Assembly (NCBI GenBank): GCA_047630275.1
Contig: JBLHVN010000001.1
Coordinates: 186,001-250,000, forward strand
Source: GCA-2720865 sp047630275
Lineage (GTDB): Bacteria; Bdellovibrionota; Bacteriovoracia; Bacteriovoracales; Bacteriovoracaceae
Direction of reading: 5' to 3'
DNA: 64,000 bases
The position numbers and the translations under genes are program-made. The notes beneath the pieces were generated by a model that was not told the origin of the DNA, searched no databases, and saw nothing but the letters and a program-made list of their open reading frames with translations. Shown here piece by piece: positions 49,203 to 57,087 of the stretch (position 1 is its first letter; every line of letters begins with the position of its first letter).

Positions 49203-50484
49203 TCATCACTTTGCAAATTACTTTTATGAATTTGTCGCTTAACTCTTGGACCATGTCATCGGTTATCATTGCTGAAAAGAAACCTACTTCATACGCTGCA
49301 GGAGCTATATAAATCCCTTCTTCAAGAAGAAGTGGATAAAGTTTCTTGAAGAAACCTCCATGATTTTTCGGAAGAGAATCGATATCTCTAATAGGTTTTT
49401 CTTTTTTCTCTGTAATAAAAAAGAGAGAAGCAGCTTGGATACATTGCAAAGGGAGTTCTAAGTCAAAGAAGGCTTTGTTTAAATTCTTGGCAAAGGTGCT
49501 ACAGGCTAGATTCGTTTTTTCGATAACCTGATCTCTTTTTATTTTCTTAAGAGTGCTAAGTCCTGCAACCATGCAGATAGGGTTAGCACTAAGAGTTCCT
49601 GCCTGATAGACAGGTCCCGTTGGAGCTAGCATTTCCATGATTTTCGAGTTTCCTGCAAAGGCACCAACAGGAAAACCGCCACCTATGATCTTTCCATAAG
49701 TCACTAGATCAGGAACCACGTCAGAGACTTCAGCCATACCGCCTAAAGATACTCTAAAGCCTGAGATGACTTCGTCAAAGATGAGCAATGCTCCGTTTTC
49801 TTTAGATATCTTTCTTAAGAATTGTAAGAATTCTTTTCGCTGGGGAAGGAGTCCGTAGTTAGCGGGTAAGGGCTCAATTATAATGGCCGCAATATCAGAG
49901 CCTTCTCTTTCAAAGATATCAATGACTTCTTTTTCACTATCAAGCTTTGCTACTAAAGTTTCACTGGCTACTGCTTCAGAGATACCTGCACTTGAAGCGG
50001 TGGCCGTTCCGGCTAAGCCTGATCCGGAAGCGACGAGCATAGAGTCGACGTGTCCGTGATAACAGCCATCGAACTTCAATATCTTGTTTCTTCCTGTGTA
50101 ACCTTTGGCCAATCTTAAGGCCGTCATGACGGCTTCTGTTCCTGAGTTTACAAATCTAATTTTTTCTATCCATGGAATCTCATTGATGATCCATTCTGCA
50201 AGCTCTAATGAATAAGCTTCGGGGGCACCAAAGCTCCAAGCATTTTCAAGGATTCCTTGAATACTTTGTTGAACTTCACTGTCTCGGTGCCCTAAGATGA
50301 GTGGTCCAAAGGAAGAGCAAAGGTCGATATAAGTTTTATCTTTTTGATCTGTCATCCGAGCGCCCTGACCACTTTTAAAAAAAATGGGGGCTTGATCGAG
50401 ACCTTTAAAGGCCCGAACCGGAGAATGAACTCCGCCTGGGGTTACGCTTTTACTTCTTTCAAAGAGTTGTTCAAATAATTCCAT
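49189..50484 (-). CDS. hemL: Glutamate-1-semialdehyde 2,1-aminomutase
   Basis: 431 residues, normal length. This PLP enzyme turns glutamate-1-semialdehyde into 5-aminolevulinate, the second step of the C5 route. Seen are SKSVTPGGVHSPVRAFKG at the start, NSGTEAVMTALRLAKGYTGR, the PLP-Asp segment LIFDEVISGFRV, and the Schiff-base lysine in LVTYGKIIGGGFPVGAF (~residue 266). AGGA precedes the ATG and hemC ends three bases upstream. The kinase gene starts inside its last codons. Confidence 0.97.
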   Translation of the reverse strand: MELFEQLFERSKSVTPGGVHSPVRAFKGLDQAPIFFKSGQGARMTDQKDKTYIDLCSSFGPLILGHRDSEVQQSIQGILENAWSFGAPEAYSLELAEWIINEIPWIEKIRFVNSGTEAVMTALRLAKGYTGRNKILKFDGCYHGHVDSMLVASGSGLAGTATASSAGISEAVASETLVAKLDSEKEVIDIFEREGSDIAAIIIEPLPANYGLLPQRKEFLQFLRKISKENGALLIFDEVISGFRVSLGGMAEVSDVVPDLVTYGKIIGGGFPVGAFAGNSKIMEMLAPTGPVYQAGTLSANPICMVAGLSTLKKIKRDQVIEKTNLACSTFAKNLNKAFFDLELPLQCIQAASLFFITEKKEKPIRDIDSLPKNHGGFFKKLYPLLLEEGIYIAPAAYEVGFFSAMITDDMVQELSDKFIKVICKVMNEEK

Positions 50485-50487
50485 GTC

Positions 50488-51942
50488 TTATCCTATTTTG
50501 CTCTGGTACCACTTCTCATAACTTAAGTAAATTTCCAGCCGATTAGCGGGAATCTTTTTACTTATTTCGCTATGCGTATAACCTGGTCCACATGCGTGGT
50601 TTTTATCAATGATTTCAGGGAACTTCTCTAGGGCCAAGTTAAATTGGCTAGCACTCATCCAGTAAAAGAAACTTTTATTCTTTAAATCGGGTAAGTCTTT
50701 CTTTGGCGTAAGTTCATAAGTGGAGAGGTTTTCTCCGGGGGCTTTAGTATGAGAGAGCTTTAGCCAATTAAGTTCTCTCCCTAGAAGTTCCTCGAGGTTA
50801 GTTCCCCATGGTTCACCAAGAGATTCACTAGAGCCCGTAATCCAATGGCCTTTATCCGCCAGTTTCTTCCAAGAGGCTACTCCTGAAGTAAAAATAATTT
50901 GATCTGTATTTGTGAATTGTTCAGGAAGAGCATAATCTTTTGCTAAATAAAGGTCTCGCTCTATGGGTACTTCGACATTAATCCTTTCTCTATCAAAGAA
51001 ACTTGTTGCCTTTAAGACTTCATCTTTAGTTTCTGGCTTGGAGTCGTTTAGGCTCGTCTCTAAGCTAAGTTCCTTAATTTCTTTGCCATCAGGCTTTTGC
51101 CCGCTGACGGAGAAGTAATTTCCATGCTGATGAGTGAGAGAAGTCATGCCAAGTTTTTGATGGCAACCTCCACCAAAATTACTTAAGAGCGTTCTTTCCT
51201 TTTTCACATTCTTAAAAGTGTCGCTGCAATGAATCTTCTCTAAAATTGAAATGACTTTTTTATTATTCTTATTCACTTCAATCGCCAAAGCACCTTGAGC
51301 TGCTGCCGTTGGAAAATGAGAGAGGGGAAGGACCATCATACGGCATTGATCTAGATAAGATCTCAGCTCAATCTTTAAGTCAGTAAACTCTTCAAGCTTA
51401 CTTGAGAGAAGTCTGTCTAAGGCTGCCTTTGCAATGATCAAGGCATCACCTTCACCTTCGATGAGCTTTTTAAGCCTAGTTGGAATATTTCCTCTCACTT
51501 CTGCCGTTTCAATTTCCTTAAGTCTTAAAGGATAGAAATCTTTTAAGAAAGGAATGATATGGTGGATTCTTCTCGGGGAAGAGGTGAGTACTTTTAAGTT
51601 TAACTGCCTTGAGGAAGACTTTCTGACTAAGAGAAGGTCTCTTGGGTCTTCTCGCTTTAGAGTAAAAAGCTGGCTATGGGCAGGTAAGTCTGTGGGAAGG
51701 TCTTTCCAAGAGTGAACAACAATATCAAATTCATTGTTCTTGATTCCTTCTTTGAAGTCTTCCGTGAAAGCGCCCTTTGTTGGCATTTGATCCAATGAAA
51801 TATCTGGATTTAAGTCGCCAAAAGAAGCGCTGAAGAGGTGCTCTATGCTAATATTAGAGTCAACTTTTCTTAAAGAATCGGCAACTAATAAAGCTTGAAG
51901 CCTTGCTAAGTCTGATTTTCTTGATGCTATTTTTAATAACAT
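50488..51942 (-). CDS. hemC: Porphobilinogen deaminase fused to a divergent uroporphyrinogen-III synthase-like domain
   Basis: 484 residues from ATG 51942 (GGGAGG five to six bases upstream), against ~310 for a plain HemC. Residues 1-~310 are hydroxymethylbilane synthase: KIASRKSDLARLQA, VHSWKDLPTDL with catalytic Asp81, RREDPRD-type loop (KREDPRDLLLV), and GGGCHQKLG with Cys260, the dipyrromethane cofactor anchor. Residues ~330-484 look like HemD, with IIFTSGVASWKKLADKGHWI, and ACGPGYTHSEISKKIP in the place of the G-x-T-A loop. No separate hemD is visible, so a bifunctional HemCD enzyme is likely. Its start lies within the hemA stop region (10-base overlap). Confidence 0.9.
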   Translation of the reverse strand: MLLKIASRKSDLARLQALLVADSLRKVDSNISIEHLFSASFGDLNPDISLDQMPTKGAFTEDFKEGIKNNEFDIVVHSWKDLPTDLPAHSQLFTLKREDPRDLLLVRKSSSRQLNLKVLTSSPRRIHHIIPFLKDFYPLRLKEIETAEVRGNIPTRLKKLIEGEGDALIIAKAALDRLLSSKLEEFTDLKIELRSYLDQCRMMVLPLSHFPTAAAQGALAIEVNKNNKKVISILEKIHCSDTFKNVKKERTLLSNFGGGCHQKLGMTSLTHQHGNYFSVSGQKPDGKEIKELSLETSLNDSKPETKDEVLKATSFFDRERINVEVPIERDLYLAKDYALPEQFTNTDQIIFTSGVASWKKLADKGHWITGSSESLGEPWGTNLEELLGRELNWLKLSHTKAPGENLSTYELTPKKDLPDLKNKSFFYWMSASQFNLALEKFPEIIDKNHACGPGYTHSEISKKIPANRLEIYLSYEKWYQSKIG

Positions 51943-52778
51943 AGATCCTCCCATCCAAAGGGTCTGTTCCAAGCTTTTTGATTCCACTTATTTGATAATT
52001 CTTTAATCTCAGCTTCAATTTCATGACAGATTTCTTTCAATCTTTCTTGAGTCGTTTCAATTTCCTTAAAGATTTCATCTAGGCTCTTATAGAGAAATCT
52101 TGAACCTAACTTTAAGTGGGGGCCATCTCGGTTGGATCGCATATCTAAAACAGATGACTGATCAAAATTCTTAAAAATCAATTCCTCTAAGGCTTCACTC
52201 TCTAATGGCGCGGCAACAACGATAAGGGACTTTGTATAAAAGATTTCATCATCGATAGATTTAATTTTTACATGGGGGTATTTCTTAAAACTTGCCTTGG
52301 CCTTATCAAGGTTTCTTGCCATGACTATGATATCTCCCGGGTGATCCTTAATAATGGGTACAATATCTTGGGTGAGAGCTCCTGCTCCGAGAAGGACTAT
52401 GCTCTCTAAAGATTTAGATTTCTTAAGAGTATATGAGCCGTAAGATTGAGAGCCATAGTTCTTTAAGTACTTTGTTCTTATTTTCTTTGAGTCTTGAATC
52501 AGTTTCTCTGAGATCTTTCGAGAAATGACTTCTGGGTTTCTCTTGAGAAAGCCTTTGAACTGAGCAAGTATCTCTGTTTCTCCAATCATAGGTGATTTAA
52601 GGCCGCAAATGACTTGTAATAAGAACTCATAAGCCTGAGTGCCTGTGTGAGTTGAAGGAAGATTTCCAGAATGAAAGCTTATTGATCTTAAGCATGTTTT
52701 CCATTCTATAAGCCCTGTTTCTGGGATCTTAAGATCTTCTTCTGCGGTTCTATGAAGTATTTTCAGCTGATTTATCAC
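51933..52778 (-). CDS. hemA: Glutamyl-tRNA reductase, unusually short
   Basis: 281 residues from GTG 52778, against ~420 for typical HemA. It reduces glutamyl-tRNA to glutamate-1-semialdehyde. The N-terminal catalytic domain has the thioester Cys29 in EWKTCLRSISF and the element GLKSPMIGETEILAQFKGFL, which matches the G-L-x-S-x-V-x-G-E-x-Q-I-L signature, but the normally conserved His of H-L-F is Phe52 here. The NADPH domain shows SIVLLGAGALTQDIVPI. The long spinal helix and dimerisation domain are cut down to ~45 residues. An in-frame TAG just upstream rules out a longer start. First gene of the operon. Confidence 0.82.
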   Translation of the reverse strand: MINQLKILHRTAEEDLKIPETGLIEWKTCLRSISFHSGNLPSTHTGTQAYEFLLQVICGLKSPMIGETEILAQFKGFLKRNPEVISRKISEKLIQDSKKIRTKYLKNYGSQSYGSYTLKKSKSLESIVLLGAGALTQDIVPIIKDHPGDIIVMARNLDKAKASFKKYPHVKIKSIDDEIFYTKSLIVVAAPLESEALEELIFKNFDQSSVLDMRSNRDGPHLKLGSRFLYKSLDEIFKEIETTQERLKEICHEIEAEIKELSNKWNQKAWNRPFGWEDLCY

Positions 52779-52807
52779 CTATGCATCTTAATAAAAATAG
52801 GCTCTTC

Positions 52808-52853
52808 GTTTGTCACAAGTTTGTCGTAAAGATTTTTACTCACTGCGTTTGTA
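52808..52853. promoter_or_regulatory. Direct repeats GTTTGTC in the divergent hemA/hemB control region
   Basis: GTTTGTC occurs at 52808-52814 and 52819-52825, exactly 11 bases apart, with a third partial copy GTTTGTA at 52847-52853. Tandem half-sites one helical turn apart are the usual target form of OmpR-family regulators, such as the one encoded in the operon. Candidate operator; binding unproven. Confidence 0.45.
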
Positions 52854-52865
52854 AATTGATCAAAA

Positions 52866-52888
52866 GGAGGATTAAGATGCGTGAATGA
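52866..52888 (+). promoter_or_regulatory. Strong ribosome-binding site and three-codon minicistron overlapping the hemB start
   Basis: GGAGG (52866-52870) is followed six bases later by ATG CGT GAA TGA (52877-52888). The TGA shares bases with the hemB ATG at 52885 (ATGA). The ideal ribosome site belongs to the tiny frame, whereas hemB itself is 14 bases from GGAGG, so hemB may be translated by reinitiation. Confidence 0.5.
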
Positions 52889-53859
52889 TAAAGAATAGAC
52901 CAAGACGAAATAGGCTGAATGACTCTTTGCGAAGCATGGTGAGAGAGACTCACTTAAGAGCAGAAGATATGGTGCTTCCTCTTTTTATTACTGAAGGTAG
53001 TGGGGTGAAGGAAGAGATCCCTAGCATGCCGGGCTGTTATAGGTACTCAGTTGAGAACCTCTTAAAAAAGGCGGAAGAAGCCTTAGAGGTTGGGATTCGT
53101 GGAATAGCCCTCTTTCCAAAGATTAGGGAAGAGAAGAAAGATTCTCTTGGAAGCTTTTCATGGGATGAAGAGAACTTTTATTTAAAGGCGATTTCAGAAT
53201 TAAAGGAAAAGCTTCCTGAACTTATTATTTTTACAGATGTGGCCATGGATCCTTACTCAAGTGATGGTCATGATGGAATAGTTAAGGACGGCATCATCTT
53301 GAATGATGAGACCCTTGATGTCCTTGGTAAGATGGCCCTAGCTCAAGCAAAAGCTGGAGCTGATTTTATTGCTCCTTCGGATATGATGGACGGAAGAGTT
53401 GGGTATCTTAGATCTTTATTAGATGAAAATAATTTTAAGGATGTAGGCATAATGGCCTATTCAGCTAAGTATGCTTCTTCATTTTATGGCCCTTTTAGAG
53501 ACGCTTTAGAGTCTGCCCCAAAGGCTGGGAATAAGAAGACTTATCAAATGGACCCCGCAAATAGAACTGAAGCTATTAGGGAAGTTCGCCTTGATCTTGA
53601 AGAAGGGGCTGATATGGTTATGATAAAGCCCGCCTTGAGCTATCTTGATATAATCTCTGATGTTAAAAAAGAATCAACAGTTCCTGTCTGTGCTTATTTT
53701 GTAAGCGGAGAATACTCTATGATCATGGCCGCTGGAGAAAAGGGATGGCTCAATGCAGAGGATACTCTTTATGAAGCTACTCTTTCGGTTAAGAGAGCTG
53801 GGGCAGATATCATCTTTACTTACGGTGCGATTGAATTAGCTAAAAGAAATCTGGCGTAG
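52885..53859 (+). CDS. hemB: Delta-aminolevulinic acid dehydratase (porphobilinogen synthase), magnesium-type
   Basis: 324 residues. HemB condenses two 5-aminolevulinates to porphobilinogen. Both Schiff-base lysines are present: MAYSAKYASSFYGPFRDA (~residue 196) and MVMIKPALSYLDI (~residue 249). The metal loop reads DVAMDPYSSDGHDG, with Ala and Asp where zinc-type enzymes have three Cys, so it should be of the zinc-independent, magnesium-using group. Divergent from hemA with ~105 bases between starts, which completes the C5 pathway in one locus. Start codon reading is coupled to a minicistron. Overlaps trmL convergently by 24 bases. Confidence 0.96.
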   Translation: MIKNRPRRNRLNDSLRSMVRETHLRAEDMVLPLFITEGSGVKEEIPSMPGCYRYSVENLLKKAEEALEVGIRGIALFPKIREEKKDSLGSFSWDEENFYLKAISELKEKLPELIIFTDVAMDPYSSDGHDGIVKDGIILNDETLDVLGKMALAQAKAGADFIAPSDMMDGRVGYLRSLLDENNFKDVGIMAYSAKYASSFYGPFRDALESAPKAGNKKTYQMDPANRTEAIREVRLDLEEGADMVMIKPALSYLDIISDVKKESTVPVCAYFVSGEYSMIMAAGEKGWLNAEDTLYEATLSVKRAGADIIFTYGAIELAKRNLA

Positions 53860-54303
53860 TGCTTCGTAGGCAGCAGCAGTCGCTACGTTTGAGAGGTTTA
53901 AACTTCTTATATGTTCAGAAAATTGAGGAAGGCTGTAGAGGCTGTCTTTGTATTCTTCCATGATGTAATCAGGAAGGGCCTTAGTTTCTGAACCAAAAAC
54001 TAAGAAACAATCTTCTTGATAAGGAGCTTCGTAATAATTCTTCGCTCCTGTTTTTGAATAGAAGATTAAGTTCTCAGGTGACTCAGTCTTAATAAAATCT
54101 TCCCAAGTCTCATATTCAGAAAGTTCAATATGTTGCCAATAATCAAGACCTGCTCTTCGTACAGCTTTTTCCGAAAGGTCAAAACCATAAGGCTTGATTA
54201 AGATGAGCCTAAGCCCAAGGGCAACGCAAGTACGCCCGATACTTCCAGTGTTTCCTGGAATATCGGGCGCATGTAATACGATATTAAATCTTTTTTTATT
54301 CAT
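53836..54303 (-). CDS. trmL: tRNA (cytidine/uridine-2'-O-)-methyltransferase TrmL
   Basis: 155 residues, matching the short SpoU-family TrmL. It 2'-O-methylates the wobble base 34 of leucine tRNAs. Motifs: NIVLHAPDIPGNTGSIGRTC at the start, LIKPYGFDLSEKAVRRAGLD, the knot segment LVFGSETKALPDYI, and LPQFSEHIRSLNLSNVATAA with the S-L-N-(L/V)-(S/A) signature at the C-terminus. Its ATG overlaps the pepA stop (TAATG), so it is translated together with pepA. Convergent with hemB. Confidence 0.93.
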   Translation of the reverse strand: MNKKRFNIVLHAPDIPGNTGSIGRTCVALGLRLILIKPYGFDLSEKAVRRAGLDYWQHIELSEYETWEDFIKTESPENLIFYSKTGAKNYYEAPYQEDCFLVFGSETKALPDYIMEEYKDSLYSLPQFSEHIRSLNLSNVATAAAYEALRQISFS

Positions 54304-55820
54304 TAGGCATTGCGAAGGTAATCACAAACTGTTCTAACGATTAAGCCTGAAGCTCCACTTGCTGGGCAATAAGGCTTATGGGCACCTTGACCACCACTGA
54401 TTCCAGCGATGTCTAAGTGGGCCCAAGCAATGTCTTTATCAACAAAGTTCTCTAAGAAGGCTGCCGCTTTTGCAGTTCCGCCCCATCTTGATCCACCAAT
54501 ATTCTTTAGGTCAGCGATAGGAGATTTCATATCATTGTGAAATTCTTCAATGATAGGAAGTTGCCAAACATATTCATCAGTATTCTTAGCAGACTTTAAA
54601 AGGTCATTGATAAGTTTTTGATTGTTACCAAGGATTGCACAAGTCTCAATACCAACAGCTATCAAGCAGGCACCTGTTAAAGTAGCGGCATCAATAATAG
54701 CATCTGGTTTCATCTCTGAGGCATAAGTTAAAACATCACCTAGAACGAGTCTTCCTTCTGCATCCGTATTTAAGATCTCTACAGTCTTTCCGTTCTTAGC
54801 CTTTACAATGGCATCAGGATAGATCGCTTTTGGTCCAATTGCGTTGTCTGTCATACCTAGAAGACAAGTGATCTTTGTCTTAGCCCCTGTAAGAGCAGCC
54901 GCTCTAAAGGCAGCATAAAGAGTAGAAGACCCGGCCATATCCGTTTTCATATTAACCATGGAAGCGCCTGGCTTAAGAGAAAGCCCACCTGTATCAAAAG
55001 TAAGACCTTTGCCAACTAGAGCAATATGCTTTGTTTTCTTAGTCGCTTTTGGAGGAGTATAGGTTAAGTGAACTAACTGAGGCTCAAAGTCTGACCCTTG
55101 ATTCACAGCTAGGAACATTCCCATCTTTTCTTTTTTTAAGTCTGCTTTTCCTAAAACTTTTACTTTGACGCCTTTAATCTTCTTAGCGTCTTCAACAACT
55201 CTTTTCGCATAAGTTTCAGAATTCAAATCGTTTGGAGGACAGTTGACGTAGTCACGGCAAAGATTAACTGATTCAGAAACATGTACTGCAGCTGTTACTG
55301 CTTCATTAGCTTTCTTAGCTTTTGACTTAGGTAATTTTGAATCAAAGGTAACTGATTTTAGTTTTATCTCTGACTTTTTAGACATAAAAACTTCATAACG
55401 ATATTCTGTCATCAATAAAGCTTCCACGATAGCTGTTAGACTTTCTTCTAATTTAGACTTAACTAAAAAAGAATCTAAATTAATTGAAATCTCTTTATGA
55501 GACTCAGCTACAGTTTTATGTAGGTTTGATACTGACTTTCTAAGAGATTCAAGACTAAGTTTTGATTTCTCTCCAAGTCCGTAGGCTAAAGCCGTATCAC
55601 CATTTTCAAGAGGGAAGGCCAAGCTTTGACCATTTTGTCCGCTAAATGTTGTAGAAGCTTTAAACTTATTAAAAGCTTCTTTAACTTCTTTAGGCCAATG
55701 ACCATTTACTAACTTGTTTTCTTTTTTCTTTCCTTTTTCTTCTACCTTAGAAAATCCAGCAAAGACTGCTACTTCTGACTCTGAATGATTTTTTGCGTTA
55801 AAATTAAGATGAAATTCCAT
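54303..55820 (-). CDS. pepA: Leucyl aminopeptidase (M17, PepA family)
   Basis: 505 residues, normal length. It removes N-terminal residues from peptides in the cytoplasm as a hexamer with two metal ions. The N-terminal macro-like domain (1-~170) is divergent. The catalytic domain shows VGKGLTFDTGGLSLKPG (Lys and Asp ligands), MKTDMAGSSTLYAAFRAA, and the signature NTDAEGRLVLGDVLTYA. GAGG lies near the ATG. The gene is divergent from the LptF/G-like permease and coupled to trmL. Confidence 0.95.
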   Translation of the reverse strand: MEFHLNFNAKNHSESEVAVFAGFSKVEEKGKKKENKLVNGHWPKEVKEAFNKFKASTTFSGQNGQSLAFPLENGDTALAYGLGEKSKLSLESLRKSVSNLHKTVAESHKEISINLDSFLVKSKLEESLTAIVEALLMTEYRYEVFMSKKSEIKLKSVTFDSKLPKSKAKKANEAVTAAVHVSESVNLCRDYVNCPPNDLNSETYAKRVVEDAKKIKGVKVKVLGKADLKKEKMGMFLAVNQGSDFEPQLVHLTYTPPKATKKTKHIALVGKGLTFDTGGLSLKPGASMVNMKTDMAGSSTLYAAFRAAALTGAKTKITCLLGMTDNAIGPKAIYPDAIVKAKNGKTVEILNTDAEGRLVLGDVLTYASEMKPDAIIDAATLTGACLIAVGIETCAILGNNQKLINDLLKSAKNTDEYVWQLPIIEEFHNDMKSPIADLKNIGGSRWGGTAKAAAFLENFVDKDIAWAHLDIAGISGGQGAHKPYCPASGASGLIVRTVCDYLRNA

Positions 55821-55908
55821 ATTTGCCTCACTTGTTCGGGAGTTTGCATTATCTTTTGAGCGCGTTAAACTAACATAGAGTCACCCTTAATGTCTAAGAA
55901 GGACAAAA

Positions 55909-57087
55909 TTGCTACTTAATATCAAACAACGCTATTTAGCTTATAACTTTATTCCGCCCTTTTTCTTAAGCGCCTTCTTCTTCGTTGCCTTCCTTCTGAC
56001 CTTCCAGCTCTTTAGGCTTACGCGGATAATCACCAAGAAGGGTGTAGATCTAACTCAAGTATTAGAACTAGTGGGCCATATATCGATCAGTTTCTTGCCA
56101 ATGGCGATTCCTCTGTCTGCTTTTTTTGCCACAATTTATACCTTAAATAAACTTAGTGAAGACTCAGAGATTGTTGCTATGCGTTCGTTTGGGACGACTA
56201 AATGGTCTCTTTTGAAGCCATTTTTATTAGTGGCTTCTATCATTGCAGTCACTCTTTTTAGTATGAATATTAACCTTATTCCCCATTCTAAAACTCTGTT
56301 CAAGAACACTGTGATCAAGCTAACGAGTAAGGGTTTTCTAACAGATATAAAGTCTGAAAAATTCTTCACGGATATTCCTGGGGTGACTCTTTTTGCTGAA
56401 GAGGTTTCCGAAGACTCAGTGATCTTAAAGAATGTCTTTATCTCTACCTCTAATTTTAAAAAAGGAATTGACCGAGTTATCTTTGCTAAGAAGGGTGTTT
56501 TAATAAAGCAAGTGATCTCTGGTACTAGCATGCCTACATTAAGGTTTAACTTAACTGATGGTAATATTCTCAAGACAGAAAAATCAAACGGAGATGTGGA
56601 GAAGATTCTTTTTCAAGAGTATGACTTTCCTATTTTAACAGGAGGCTATACCCCTGGTTTTGTAACTAAAGATGCAATGAGAACAAATAAAGAGCTCTCG
56701 GAAATTATTGTTGAGAGCAAAGAAACTCTAAAAACTCTATCTAAGAAAAAGAAGTTAACAAATGAAGAGAATATAGAAATAAATCAAATTAAGTCCAGGT
56801 TACCTAAGACTGAACTTGAATACTGGACCCGCTTTAATGCTCCTCTTCAGATCTTACTTTTTATTTTCTTAGGTTTTAGTTTAGGAATTAAAAAAGGACG
56901 AGGAAGAACTAAAAGTTCCGGAACGGTCGGGTTACTCTTTCTTATTGGTTATTATGCCCTTTTCTTTATTGGTGTAAGTCTTTCAAGAAAGGGAGTTGTT
57001 CCTCCAGTGTTGACTGTTTTTATGCCAACAATCTTCACTGGATTAGTAGGATCAATTTATTATAGAAAATTAGACTGGATGTCTTAG
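55909..57087 (+). CDS. LptF/LptG-family lipopolysaccharide export permease
   Basis: 392 residues starting with TTG 55909, five bases after AAGGA. Six membrane segments flank a beta-jellyroll periplasmic domain (residues ~135-255). Typical features are RYLAYNFIPPFFLSAFFFV at the start, FLPMAIPLSAFFATIYTLNKLSEDSE (positions 60-85; read as L-S-x-D-S-E-(I/V)-x-A-M-R) with the coupling helix AMRSFGTTKWSLLKP, and the C-terminal ALFFIGVSLSRKGVVPP. LptF and LptG pull lipopolysaccharide from the inner membrane with the LptB ATPase. Which of the two this is cannot be told, and no partner gene lies next to it. Confidence 0.85.
   Translation: MLLNIKQRYLAYNFIPPFFLSAFFFVAFLLTFQLFRLTRIITKKGVDLTQVLELVGHISISFLPMAIPLSAFFATIYTLNKLSEDSEIVAMRSFGTTKWSLLKPFLLVASIIAVTLFSMNINLIPHSKTLFKNTVIKLTSKGFLTDIKSEKFFTDIPGVTLFAEEVSEDSVILKNVFISTSNFKKGIDRVIFAKKGVLIKQVISGTSMPTLRFNLTDGNILKTEKSNGDVEKILFQEYDFPILTGGYTPGFVTKDAMRTNKELSEIIVESKETLKTLSKKKKLTNEENIEINQIKSRLPKTELEYWTRFNAPLQILLFIFLGFSLGIKKGRGRTKSSGTVGLLFLIGYYALFFIGVSLSRKGVVPPVLTVFMPTIFTGLVGSIYYRKLDWMS

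Noticed and set aside
55890..55919. Nine-codon frame overlapping the TTG start of the LptF/G permease
   Set aside because: No ribosome site before its ATG, whereas AAGGA is correctly spaced for the TTG start of the permease.
56136..56573. 145-residue open frame opposite the LptF/G permease gene
   Set aside because: Antisense shadow; sense protein has a clear family pattern and no evidence supports translation of the opposite strand.
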